DNA of 9,119 bases, taken from positions 1 through 9,119 of the forward strand of contig RFJV01000112.1 in assembly GCA_003694775.1 (NCBI GenBank), in the 5' to 3' direction. The number at the start of each line of letters is the position of its first letter. Positions within the stretch are counted from its first letter, which is position 1. Position numbers and translations under genes: made by a program. The stretch comes from Chloroflexota bacterium. Its GTDB lineage: Bacteria > Chloroflexota > Anaerolineae > 4572-78 > J111. Below the pieces are notes generated by a model that was not told where the DNA came from, searched no databases, and saw only the letters and a list, made by a program, of their open reading frames with translations. Below are positions 1 through 6,464 of this stretch, in pieces.

Positions 1-183
1 CTCAAAGCCTACCAGACCGCGGAACTGCGCGACTGGACAGAACCGGAAATCAACGAAGCCAAAGCTCGCTGTCTGGAAGCTCTGGGCCGGTCCGCCGAAG
101 CAGAGGCAGAACGGGCCAAAGCCGCCCGCAAACGCCGGTATCTGGAACCCGTTGGCGCAGACACCCGCGTCCATTTGCCGTAG
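1..183 (+). CDS. C-terminal fragment of an unrecognised protein (5' end outside the window)
   Basis: An open frame runs from the first base to a TAG at 181-183, giving the last 60 residues of a protein. It is rich in Ala, Glu, Arg and Lys and is predicted largely helical. The stretch ALGRSAEAEAERAKAARK resembles the end of a TPR-like helical repeat, but one partial repeat is not enough to assign a family. No cysteine motif or membrane segment is seen; the only Cys is in ARCLEAL. It ends 54 bp before the cytochrome c gene on the same strand, so the two may be co-transcribed. The frame is supported by being stop-free, by similar codon use to its neighbours and by the strong ribosome binding site of the next gene lying just after its stop. 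No function is proposed. Confidence 0.6.
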   Translation, partial: LKAYQTAELRDWTEPEINEAKARCLEALGRSAEAEAERAKAARKRRYLEPVGADTRVHLP

Positions 184-184
184 A

Positions 185-219
185 GGCGGCCCCATGTGGT
201 CGCCCAATCTGTGGCCGCC
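185..219. repeat. Small intercistronic inverted repeat and imperfect direct repeat
   Basis: GGCGGCC (185-191) and GGCCGCC (213-219) are perfect reverse complements separated by 21 bases. Two near-identical 10-mers, GTGGTCGCCC (196-205) and GTGGCCGCCC (211-220), overlap the same stretch. No T-run follows, and the Shine-Dalgarno of the cytochrome gene starts at 224. A weak intercistronic mRNA hairpin is possible, or the match may be chance in GC-rich DNA. Confidence 0.25.
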
Positions 220-237
220 CGATAAGGAGGAAACCCG

Positions 238-615
238 ATGAAACGCAAAATTGCCATCCCCGCTTTAATTATCGCTATCATTGTCATCTGGTTTGTGGTT
301 TCGCCGCCGCGGTTCTGGCTGAACCTGACCAAGCGGGTTGAGCCTACCGCGGCCGTGGGAGAGCAGTTGGTCCGCAAGTACGATTGCCGGCAGTGCCACC
401 GCATCGGTGGAGAGGGCGCGCTCAAGGCCCCGGACCTGACCGGCGTCACCCTCCGCGCCGGCGACCCGGCGCTGGTCAGCCTGCGGCTGTGGCTCCAGAA
501 TCCCAGGGCTGTGCGGTCCAACACCGCCATGCCCAACTTCCACCTGTCCGATACCGAAATCGACGCCATTCTGCTCTATCTGACCCAGCTCGACGCCCAA
601 TCATCGGGCGGATGA
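238..615 (+). CDS. Membrane-anchored monoheme class I cytochrome c
   Basis: The 125-residue protein starts with MKRK and a hydrophobic segment (about residues 5-22) that should act as an uncleaved N-terminal anchor, since no signal-peptidase site is obvious. The soluble domain would face outside the cytoplasmic membrane. Heme attachment is CRQCH at 50-54, with His54 as proximal ligand. Met98 in TAMPNF is the likely distal ligand, followed by the usual C-terminal helix ([16 protein letters not shown], 103-118). This is the size and order of a small class I cytochrome c. The ATG at 238 is supported by a strong AAGGAGG at 224-230. As an electron carrier it would need a membrane partner, which may lie upstream of the window. 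The FmdE-family gene follows after 53 bp. The family call is firm; the partner and pathway are not known. Confidence 0.92.
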   Translation: MKRKIAIPALIIAIIVIWFVVSPPRFWLNLTKRVEPTAAVGEQLVRKYDCRQCHRIGGEGALKAPDLTGVTLRAGDPALVSLRLWLQNPRAVRSNTAMPNFHLSDTEIDAILLYLTQLDAQSSGG

Positions 616-625
616 TGGACTGGGG

Positions 626-667
626 GTTGGAGAGTAGAGACTAAAGATTAGAGATTGGAGATTGGAG
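626..667 (+). repeat. Six-unit heptamer tandem array (consensus ATTGGAG) carrying the downstream ribosome binding site
   Basis: Six 7-bp units sit in exact register between the cytochrome and FmdE-family genes: GTTGGAG (626), AGTAGAG (633), ACTAAAG (640), ATTAGAG (647), ATTGGAG (654) and ATTGGAG (661). The last two are identical and the earlier ones diverge. The array ends one base before the ATG at 669. The GGAG at 657-660, inside the fifth unit, is 8 bases from that ATG and is the best Shine-Dalgarno; the GGAG at 664-667 is too close. Similar purine-rich repeats occur between genes in Chloroflexota genomes as far as I recall, and heptamer arrays are known in cyanobacteria as STRR elements. 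Confidence 0.75.
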
Positions 668-668
668 A

Positions 669-1313
669 ATGACCGACCTGCAAACCCTGCTGAAGCAATC
701 CGCCGCGCTCCACAACCATCTTTGTCCCCGGCAGGTGCTGGGGGTGCGGATGGGCCTGGCCGCGGGCCGCTATCTGGGCATCGAAGTGCCCCAGTCGGAT
801 AAACGTATCTTCACCATTGTCGAAACGGACGGCTGTGCCACCGACGGCGTCGCCGTAGCGGTCAACTGTTGGGTAGGCCGGCGCAGTATGTACGTCTTCG
901 ACTTTGGCAAGGTCGCCGCCACCTTTGTTGACACCCACACCGGACGGGCGGTCCGCATTGTTCCCAGTGCCCAAAGCCGGCAGTTGGCCCAGCAGTACGC
1001 CCCCGAAGCCGAAAGCAGATGGCACGGCTACCTGCTGGGCTACCAGCGTATGCCGGATGACGAACTGCTGACCATCCAGGAAGTCAGCCTGACCGTCTCC
1101 GTCCAGTCTCTTATCAGCCGCGATGGCTACCGGGTCAACTGCGATATCTGCGGCGAGGAAATCATCAACGAGCGGGAAATACGCCGCGAAGGGCTAACCC
1201 TGTGCCGGGCCTGTGCCGGGGCGCGCTACTACGCCCTGCCCGATGAGGCCACCGCCGCCGTGCGCACCGTCTCCGCCTGCCTGGACGCTCTGGAAGACAT
1301 CCTCCGTGAGTAG
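669..1313 (+). CDS. FmdE-family protein with C-terminal C4 zinc finger
   Basis: The 214-residue protein has the FmdE signature near its N-terminus: LHNHLCPRQVLGVRMG at 14-29, in which His15, His17 and Cys19 correspond to the HGHxCPG-type metal-site motif. VETDGCATDGV follows (51-61, Cys56), then Cys67 and a conserved-looking DFGKVAATFVDTHTGRAVRI block. The C-terminal part has CDIC (158-161) and CRAC (179-182), a four-cysteine TraR/DksA-like zinc finger. FmdE is named after a formylmethanofuran dehydrogenase subunit, but many bacteria carry stand-alone homologues whose substrate is unsettled. No tungsten/molybdenum subunit (FmdA-D) or formate dehydrogenase gene is in the window. The protein is probably cytoplasmic, with no signal peptide or membrane segment. 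The ATG at 669 is chosen for the GGAG at 657-660 within the heptamer array. The gene may share a transcript with the cytochrome c gene 53 bp upstream. Confidence 0.88.
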   Translation: MTDLQTLLKQSAALHNHLCPRQVLGVRMGLAAGRYLGIEVPQSDKRIFTIVETDGCATDGVAVAVNCWVGRRSMYVFDFGKVAATFVDTHTGRAVRIVPSAQSRQLAQQYAPEAESRWHGYLLGYQRMPDDELLTIQEVSLTVSVQSLISRDGYRVNCDICGEEIINEREIRREGLTLCRACAGARYYALPDEATAAVRTVSACLDALEDILRE

Positions 1314-1358
1314 ATTCGTGATTTCGTAAAACCTGTCAAATTTTGAAGCACACCGGTA

Positions 1359-1388
1359 TAGACATTTCCCCCTATTTTGAGGTATACT
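1359..1388 (+). promoter_or_regulatory. Candidate sigma70-type promoter for the hybrid kinase gene
   Basis: TAGACA (1359-1364) is a 5-of-6 match to the -35 consensus and TATACT (1383-1388) a 5-of-6 match to the -10 consensus, with an 18-bp spacer. They lie in the AT-rich part of the 139-bp gap after the FmdE-family gene. Transcription would start near 1395, giving a 5' leader of about 58 bases. A second -10-like TATAAA overlaps at 1388-1393. No operator-like dyad is clear. Confidence 0.55.
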
Positions 1389-1452
1389 ATAAATAATCCC
1401 GCCCCCCGACGGGACACAGCGCCGGCGGACGGGCCTGCTCAATGGGGGAAAT

Positions 1453-4400
1453 ATGGATATCCTGTTTATCGAGGACAACGATACGGACGCGGCACTCATT
1501 GAAAAAGCCCTGTCTGCCGCCCTATCTCCGATGCACCTGCACCGCGTGCCCACCATCCGCCAGGCGATTCAGATACTCCAGTCCGGCAACCCGCCCCCAT
1601 ACGACCTGGTGCTGTCGGACCTGCGCCTGCCGGATGGTGGGCCGCTCTCCCTGCTGGACTACATCCGGGAGCTGGACCTGCCCCTGCCGGTGGTAGTCAT
1701 CACCGGGCAGGGCGACGAAGAAACCGCGATTTCCATCCTCAAGGCCGGCGCAGACGACTACATCCTCAAGCGTGACGACTTCCTGTCCCGCCTGCCGGCC
1801 ATCCTGACCGAAGCCTGCCAGCACTACCAGCTCAGCATTATCCGCAACCGCCATCCCCTGCGCGTCCTCTATGCCGACCCCAACCCCACCGATATTGACC
1901 TGACCCGCTTCCATCTTAAGCGGTACGCCCCCCACATCCGCCTGAAAACCGTCCAGACCGCCGGGGAACTGCTGAATCTGCTGGTCCACAGCGACTCACC
2001 CCCTACCGTTGACCTGCTCCTGCTCGACTTTCATCTGCCGGATACCAACGCCCTGGACCTGATGAAAGAACTGCACCAGGTTCACCAGATTGACGTACCG
2101 GTAGTCATCATCACCGGACAGGGCAAGGAAGATATTGCCATCCAGGCCCTGAAGCTGGGGGCTGTTGATTACGTGGTCAAAAGCAGTGGCTACCTGCACC
2201 GCCTGCCCGCGGTGCTGGAAAATGCCTACCACCGCGCCCGCTGGATGAGCGAACGGGCCGCCCTGCAGGCGCAGGCCGAACTGACCCGCCAACTGTTGAA
2301 TACCACTCTGGACGGCTACATCCTGGCCGACACCCAGGGGCAGATTCTCGACGTCAACCCCGCCTACTGCCAGATGACCGGCTACTCCCGCGACGAACTC
2401 ATTCAGATGAATGTCCGCGACCTGGAGGCCCTGCATACGCCGCCGGAAATTGAGGCCCGAATACGGGATATGGTAGCTACCGGCAGGGCCCGGTTTGAAA
2501 CCCGCCACCGGGGCAAAGATGACCGGCTGATTGACCTGGATGTCAGCATCACCATTATTTACCTGAACAGAAATTCGCCCCTGGTGGCGACATTTGTACG
2601 CGATATTACGGCACAGAAACAAACCATCAATGAACTCCGCCGGCTCAAACGCTTCAACGAGAGCATTGTCCAGGACATGACCGAAGGTATCTTTATTGAG
2701 GACGCAGGCGGATATTTCACCTTTGTCAACCCGGCCGGGGCCGAAATGCTGGGCTGCACCCCCGACGAACTGGTGGGGCGGCACTGGCGCGACATCATCC
2801 CTGCCGACCAACAGCACGTCATCCAGCAGAAAAATGAGGCCCGCCGGCGGGGCGTCGCCGACCAGTACGAACTGGAGCTGGTCACCAAAGGCGGGGAGCG
2901 GCTGACCGTACTGGTCAGCGGTAAACCGCGCCTCGATGAAACCACCGGGCAGTTCGAGGGTACGCTGGCTATCATCACCAACATCACCGACCGCGTCAGG
3001 ATGGAGCGCGAACTCCGCCAGCGCAACCGGGAGCTGGAACTGCTGAACGCCATCATTGCCGCATCCGCGGCCAATCTGGAAACCGAACTTATCCTGGAAA
3101 CCGCCTGCCGGGAGCTGGGCCAAACCCTGAACGCTACCATCACCGAAGCCCTTCTCCTGAACGACGAGCGCACCGAAGCCACCACCGCGGCGGCCTATAC
3201 AGAACCGGGACAGCCTAACGCTCAGGCCAGAGCCTGGCCCGTATCCGGCAACCCGGTGCTGGAGCACCTGCTGAACTACAAGTCTCCTTTCATCATTGCC
3301 AACCTGGCCGAAACAGAGGTCGCGGCCCTGGCCGGCTACCGCCAGCAAGGTATCCACTCCCTGCTGGCTGTTCCTCTGGTTATCGACGCCAGCGTGGTGG
3401 GCGCGCTGGTTGTGGAGTCTGCCGCGGTCCGCCAGTTTTCCCCGGACGAGATGAGCCTGGCCTGGAACGTGGCCGACCAGGTTGCCGGCGCCCTGGCCCA
3501 GGCCCGCCTGCGGGAAGAACGAGAGCGGCTGGCCGAACAGTACCGGCAGGCCCAGAAGCTGGAAGCCATCGGCCAGCTAACCAGCGGCATTGCCCATGAC
3601 TTCAACAACATCCTCACGGCCATCAACGGCTATGCCGAAATACTGCAAATGCAGTTTCCCCCCAACGACCCGCGGCGCGAAATGACCGAACACATCCTCA
3701 ATGCCGGCAACCGGGCCGCCCAGCTTGTCCGTCAGCTTCTGGGCTTCAGCCGCAAGCAAATCATCCAGCCGGAGGTGCTGAACCTTCCCCGTGTCATCGC
3801 CAATCTGGAAAATATGCTCCGCCGCGTCATTCGCGAAGACATCGAGCTGATTACCCTGATTCCTTCCGACCTCTGGCCGGTCAAAATGGACCCCTCCCAG
3901 GTGGAGCAGATTCTCCTCAACCTGGCAATCAACGCCCGCGACGCCATGCCCAACGGCGGCAAGCTGTTCATTACCGCCTCCAACAGCATCCTCGACGAGC
4001 ACTACACCGCCGCCCATCCCGACACGCCGCCGGGAGAGTACATCCAGCTGGCCATTACCGATACCGGCACGGGAATTCCCCCGGAAATCCGGGAGCGCAT
4101 TTTTGAACCCTTCTTCACCACCAAGAACCGGGCCACCGGCTCCGGACTGGGGCTATCGTCCGTGTACGGCATCGTCAAACAGAACGGGGGCGAAATAGAA
4201 GTCTACAGCGAGGTCGGAGTTGGCACCACCTTCAAAATCTACCTGCCGCGTTACAGCGAGCATAAGACCGCGCCGGCGGCACCGCTGGCTGTACCGGCCC
4301 CGCCGCCCACCGGCACAGAAGTCATCCTGCTGGCCGAGGATGACGCCGCGGTCAGAGAGTTTGCCCGCGAAACCCTTATCCGGCACGGCTACACCGTCCT

Positions 4401-4686
4401 GGAGGCCGCCAACGCCCCCGAAGCCCTCCGCCGCGCTGAAGAATACAGCAACCCCATCCACCTCCTGATTACCGATGTGGTTATGCCCGGCGGCAGTGGG
4501 CAGATGCTGGCGGAAAAGCTGAGACAAATTCGGCCCGGTCTCAAGGTGCTGTACATCTCCGGCTATTCCGAAGAGATGGTGGCCCAGCACGGTCTGGAGG
4601 CCGGCCATATCAACTTTCTGCCCAAGCCGTTCAGCCCCACGGCCCTGCTCCACAAAGTGCGCACCGTCCTCGACGCGGCGGATTAG
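1453..4686 (+). CDS. Soluble hybrid histidine kinase, REC-REC-PAS-PAS-GAF-HisKA-HATPase-REC
   Basis: The 1077-residue protein has no membrane segment and should be cytoplasmic. Receiver 1 (about 1-120) has Glu7/Asp8, phospho-acceptor Asp56 (LSDLRLPDG), Thr84 and Lys106. Receiver 2 (about 135-255) has Asp142, Asp192 (LLDFHLPD) and Lys243. Two PAS domains follow (about 278-395 and 401-516), both with the VNPA core motif, then a short coiled coil and a GAF domain (about 537-690). The HisKA domain has phospho-acceptor His715 in IAHDFNNIL. The ATPase domain has an N box (NLAINARDA, 823-831), G1 DTGTGIP (870-876), F box EPFFTTK (885-891) and G2 GSGLGL (896-901). A Pro/Ala-rich linker (about 937-955) leads to receiver 3, with Asp963/Asp964, Asp1008 and Lys1058. 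All key residues are present, so it should be an active kinase and phosphorelay protein. GGGGG at 1444-1448 supports the ATG at 1453. No DNA-binding response regulator or phosphotransfer protein adjoins it; the signal is unknown. Confidence 0.95.
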   Translation: MDILFIEDNDTDAALIEKALSAALSPMHLHRVPTIRQAIQILQSGNPPPYDLVLSDLRLPDGGPLSLLDYIRELDLPLPVVVITGQGDEETAISILKAGADDYILKRDDFLSRLPAILTEACQHYQLSIIRNRHPLRVLYADPNPTDIDLTRFHLKRYAPHIRLKTVQTAGELLNLLVHSDSPPTVDLLLLDFHLPDTNALDLMKELHQVHQIDVPVVIITGQGKEDIAIQALKLGAVDYVVKSSGYLHRLPAVLENAYHRARWMSERAALQAQAELTRQLLNTTLDGYILADTQGQILDVNPAYCQMTGYSRDELIQMNVRDLEALHTPPEIEARIRDMVATGRARFETRHRGKDDRLIDLDVSITIIYLNRNSPLVATFVRDITAQKQTINELRRLKRFNESIVQDMTEGIFIEDAGGYFTFVNPAGAEMLGCTPDELVGRHWRDIIPADQQHVIQQKNEARRRGVADQYELELVTKGGERLTVLVSGKPRLDETTGQFEGTLAIITNITDRVRMERELRQRNRELELLNAIIAASAANLETELILETACRELGQTLNATITEALLLNDERTEATTAAAYTEPGQPNAQARAWPVSGNPVLEHLLNYKSPFIIANLAETEVAALAGYRQQGIHSLLAVPLVIDASVVGALVVESAAVRQFSPDEMSLAWNVADQVAGALAQARLREERERLAEQYRQAQKLEAIGQLTSGIAHDFNNILTAINGYAEILQMQFPPNDPRREMTEHILNAGNRAAQLVRQLLGFSRKQIIQPEVLNLPRVIANLENMLRRVIREDIELITLIPSDLWPVKMDPSQVEQILLNLAINARDAMPNGGKLFITASNSILDEHYTAAHPDTPPGEYIQLAITDTGTGIPPEIRERIFEPFFTTKNRATGSGLGLSSVYGIVKQNGGEIEVYSEVGVGTTFKIYLPRYSEHKTAPAAPLAVPAPPPTGTEVILLAEDDAAVREFARETLIRHGYTVLEAANAPEALRRAEEYSNPIHLLITDVVMPGGSGQMLAEKLRQIRPGLKVLYISGYSEEMVAQHGLEAGHINFLPKPFSPTALLHKVRTVLDAAD

Positions 4687-4757
4687 CCTGACTACCCGCG
4701 GCAGGTCATCCGCGAATAGAAGGTGGCGTCATTGCCAGAAAGAAAGTCGAGTGATTT

Positions 4758-4816
4758 CTGCACCGCCGAGGCGCAGAGCGCGCAGAGTGACAGCAAAATT
4801 TCTTTTTTCTCTGTTG
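4758..4816. repeat. Degenerate CGCAGAG-type intergenic repeat
   Basis: Within the 219-bp gap after the kinase gene, three related units run in series: CGCCGAG (4764-4770), GCGCAGAG (4771-4778) and GCGCAGAG (4780-4787). An AT-rich spacer with a T6 run follows, then CTCTG (4809-4813), the reverse complement of the CAGAG at 4783-4787. From memory, repeats of this kind (CGCAGAG units, AT spacer, complementary CTCTGCG units) are scattered between genes in several bacterial phyla. The right arm here is mostly lost. Upstream, 4687-4757 holds only a weak 5-bp dyad (4697-4701/4710-4714) and no gene. Confidence 0.4.
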
Positions 4817-4838
4817 ATTAGTGCACCAACCCGTTTCG

Positions 4839-4847
4839 TGATACAAT
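4839..4847 (+). promoter_or_regulatory. Candidate extended -10 promoter for the CMD-like/polyferredoxin operon
   Basis: TGATACAAT (4839-4847) fits the extended -10 pattern TGnTATAAT, with TACAAT a 5-of-6 match to the -10 box. No good -35 is found at 16-18 bp: TTGATT (4814-4819) is 22 bp upstream, which is too far. This is usual for extended -10 promoters. The predicted start near 4854 falls in the left arm of the perfect dyad at 4853-4880. Confidence 0.5.
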
Positions 4848-4852
4848 AGACC

Positions 4853-4880
4853 GGCTGGCCGGAGCCTATCCCGGCCAGCC
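4853..4880 (+). promoter_or_regulatory. Perfect 10-bp dyad/hairpin in the 5' leader of the CMD-like/polyferredoxin operon
   Basis: GGCTGGCCGG (4853-4862) and CCGGCCAGCC (4871-4880) are perfect reverse complements around an 8-base loop (AGCCTATC). No T-tract follows, so a rho-independent terminator is unlikely. The dyad begins about 6 bases after the candidate -10 and ends 12 bases before the AGGAGG (4893-4898). It could be a repressor operator at the transcription start, or a 5' hairpin that stabilises the mRNA or affects translation. Confidence 0.6.
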
Positions 4881-4905
4881 AAATTACCATCGAGGAGGAA
4901 AACCG

Positions 4906-5223
4906 ATGTCACAGCTTCCAAAAACCTACCGCAGTTTTCAGGACACCTACCCCGAAGTCTGGCAGGCGTACGACCGTCTGGGGGGCGCCGTACACCAGGC
5001 CGGACCGCTGGATGACCGCAGTCGGGCGCTGGTCAAGCTGGCCCTGGCCGTGGGCGCCCGGCAGGAGGGAGCGGTCCACGCCCACGTGCGCAAATGCCTG
5101 GACGCGGGCCTGACCGCAGACGAAATCCGCCACGCCGTTCTGCTGGCAATGCCCACCGTAGGCTTTCCGTCCACCGTAGCCGCCTTGAGCTGGGTAGAGG
5201 ACATCCTCACCACCGAAGCCTGA
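4906..5223 (+). CDS. Carboxymuconolactone decarboxylase/AhpD-like family protein lacking the redox cysteine pair
   Basis: The 105-residue protein matches the alpha-helical CMD fold by pattern: LDDRSRALVKLALAVGAR (35-52), EGAVHAHVRKCLDAGLTADEIRHAVLLAMPTVGFPSTVAALSW (54-96, in parts). In thiol-active AhpD-like members this region reads roughly CxxC followed by ExxH or AH; here the two cysteine positions align with Gln53 and Ala56, His60 is kept, and the only Cys (Cys64) lies after it. It therefore should not be an AhpD-type disulfide reductase. Members of this cysteine-free subfamily have no settled function. It is likely cytoplasmic; the family commonly forms oligomers. AGGAGG at 4893-4898 fixes the ATG at 4906. 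The stop is 3 bp before the polyferredoxin start, so the two are almost certainly co-transcribed and may work together. Confidence 0.85.
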   Translation: MSQLPKTYRSFQDTYPEVWQAYDRLGGAVHQAGPLDDRSRALVKLALAVGARQEGAVHAHVRKCLDAGLTADEIRHAVLLAMPTVGFPSTVAALSWVEDILTTEA

Positions 5224-5226
5224 CCT

Positions 5227-6417
5227 ATGAGCGGACTGGACGCGCTCCTGGCCCTGGCCGAAAAATTCACCACCGCCGAAACCATCACCGTTCATCCGGA
5301 GCGGTGTTTGAACGCGCGCTTCCGCCTGCGCCACTGCACCCTCTGCGCCGACGCCTGCCCCACCGACGCCATCCGCGTTACCGGCGGAACGCCGTCCCTC
5401 AACCCCAACGACTGTGTCCACTGCGGGGTCTGTCTCCACCACTGCCCCACCGAAGCCTTTACCCGCACCGACAGCCTGCCGGCGAAGCTGGTGCAAACTG
5501 CCGCCGCCCTGCCTCACCAGCCGGTTGACCTGCTGTGCCCCCGCCACCCCACCCCCGACCGCGGCCCCGCGGCCCAGGCTATCCAGACCCACCGCTGTCT
5601 GGCCGGACTGTCGCCGGCCACGCTGGTGGAGCTGGCGGTCCAGGGGCCGGAAATCTGGCTGGACGACACCCCCTGCGCGGCCTGTCCGCTGGGCGCGGTC
5701 CATCCTGTCCTGCAGGAGACGGTCGCCCAGGCCAATGGATGGGCCGCCCTGCTGGCCCGCGCCCGGCCCATCCGCCTCCGCACGGAGGAGAGACCAGAGG
5801 CAGAAACGGCCCGCGCCCGGTCCGTTTACGATGCTACCCAGCCCCCCCTGCCCCGCCGCGGCCTGCTGGGGATATTCAAAAAAGCGGGGCAGGAAATTAC
5901 CGCCGCGGATGAAAAAATCGAAATGATTCGGGTGGGTAAAGACATCCCGGTAACCGAACGTCTGCCGCAGGCCCTGCCGCCCCAGCGGAAAAAGCTTCTC
6001 GACCTGCTCCAGCAGGCCGCTCCCCCGGCAGAAGTCGCGGCCCATCCCCTGCCCATCGCCGACATTTCCATCGACCCGGCCCGGTGCACGGCCTGCGGCC
6101 TGTGTGCCCGCTTCTGCCCCACCGCGGCCCTGAAGTTCCTCAGCGACGGGAGCGAGTTTGCTCTGGCGCTCCAGCCGGCTCTGTGCCTGGGAGAAAGGTG
6201 CGGCATCTGCCTCCCGGCCTGCCCGGAAGACGCTCTGACCCTGCGCCCGGCCCAGTCCTCCGCCGCAGTTCTGCGCCGCAAGCCGCTCATCCTGGGCCGG
6301 CTGGGCCGGTGTGCCCGCTGTGAGGAACCCATCGCCGTGGGCGAGGGTCTGCCGGACACCTGCTTCGCCTGCCGTCCCCGCAACGCCGGCGACCTGATAA
6401 AATCGCTGGTTCGCTAA
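5227..6417 (+). CDS. Polyferredoxin with two 2[4Fe-4S] domains, an extra four-cysteine domain and a C-terminal zinc-ribbon-like motif
   Basis: The 396-residue protein has no signal peptide or membrane segment. Domain 1 has C27-x9-C37-x2-C40-x3-C44-P and C63-x2-C66-x2-C69-x3-C73-P, a dicluster ferredoxin whose first cysteine is displaced by an insertion. The middle part (about 99-190) has Cys104, Cys124, Cys150 and Cys153 (CAACP), possibly another metal or Fe-S site. After a basic linker with PRRGLLGIF (209-217), domain 2 has C287-x2-C290-x2-C293-x3-C297-P and C320-x4-C325-x2-C328-x3-C332-P. The C-terminus has CARC (362-365) and CFAC (379-382), zinc-ribbon-like. Four [4Fe-4S] clusters are expected. 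It has no flavin or catalytic motif, so it is probably an electron-transfer subunit or carrier for an oxidoreductase encoded elsewhere. It starts 3 bp after the CMD-like gene without a clear Shine-Dalgarno, which suggests translational coupling. Confidence 0.88.
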   Translation: MSGLDALLALAEKFTTAETITVHPERCLNARFRLRHCTLCADACPTDAIRVTGGTPSLNPNDCVHCGVCLHHCPTEAFTRTDSLPAKLVQTAAALPHQPVDLLCPRHPTPDRGPAAQAIQTHRCLAGLSPATLVELAVQGPEIWLDDTPCAACPLGAVHPVLQETVAQANGWAALLARARPIRLRTEERPEAETARARSVYDATQPPLPRRGLLGIFKKAGQEITAADEKIEMIRVGKDIPVTERLPQALPPQRKKLLDLLQQAAPPAEVAAHPLPIADISIDPARCTACGLCARFCPTAALKFLSDGSEFALALQPALCLGERCGICLPACPEDALTLRPAQSSAAVLRRKPLILGRLGRCARCEEPIAVGEGLPDTCFACRPRNAGDLIKSLVR

Positions 6418-6420
6418 CCC

Positions 6421-6464
6421 GATTTTGTAGGGGCACAGATTTTGTAGGGGTACAGCGCCCCTAC
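6421..6464. repeat. 17-bp tandem repeat plus inverted arm between convergent genes; possible bidirectional terminator
   Basis: GATTTTGTAGGGGCACA (6421-6437) is followed directly by the same 17-mer with one change (6438-6454, C to T). The right arm GCCCCTAC (6457-6464) can pair with GTAGGGGC of copy 1 (6427-6434, 8 bp) or GTAGGGG of copy 2 (6444-6450, 7 bp, plus a possible T-G pair). Two alternative hairpins thus share one arm. The polyferredoxin ends at 6417 and the asnB-like gene ends at 6461 on the other strand. No classic T-tract follows on the plus strand. On the minus strand the element reads through GTAGGGGC into complements of TTTT (AAAA), also not typical. Similar GTAGGGGC/GCCCCTAC elements are, from memory, common between genes in Chloroflexota and cyanobacteria. 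Confidence 0.7.

Noticed and set aside
1442..1696. Alternative start ATG at 1442, 11 bases before the kinase start
   Set aside because: It is in another frame, has no good Shine-Dalgarno and yields a Cys/Arg-rich peptide. The GGGGG at 1444-1448 serves the ATG at 1453.
1996..3357. Open frame of 453 codons antisense to the hybrid kinase
   Set aside because: No family motif. The plus strand encodes clear receiver, PAS and GAF domains over the same bases.
4697..4714. CGCGG/CCGCG dyad after the kinase gene as a terminator
   Set aside because: Only 5 bp of stem, an 8-base loop and no T-run. Too weak to call.
4751..4849. Short GTG-initiated frame (32 codons) in the gap before the CMD-like gene, considered as a small peptide or precursor
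   Set aside because: No Shine-Dalgarno, Arg-rich translation of a repeat, wrong strand and distant from the RRE/B2 cassette.
5854..5877. PRRGLLGIF in the polyferredoxin as a twin-arginine export signal
   Set aside because: It lies near residue 210, far from the N-terminus, and is not followed by a proper hydrophobic segment and cleavage site.
4909..6045. Open frame of 378 codons antisense to the CMD-like and polyferredoxin genes
   Set aside because: Low-complexity Gly/Arg/Gln-rich translation. The plus strand has ferredoxin cysteine motifs and a strong ribosome binding site.
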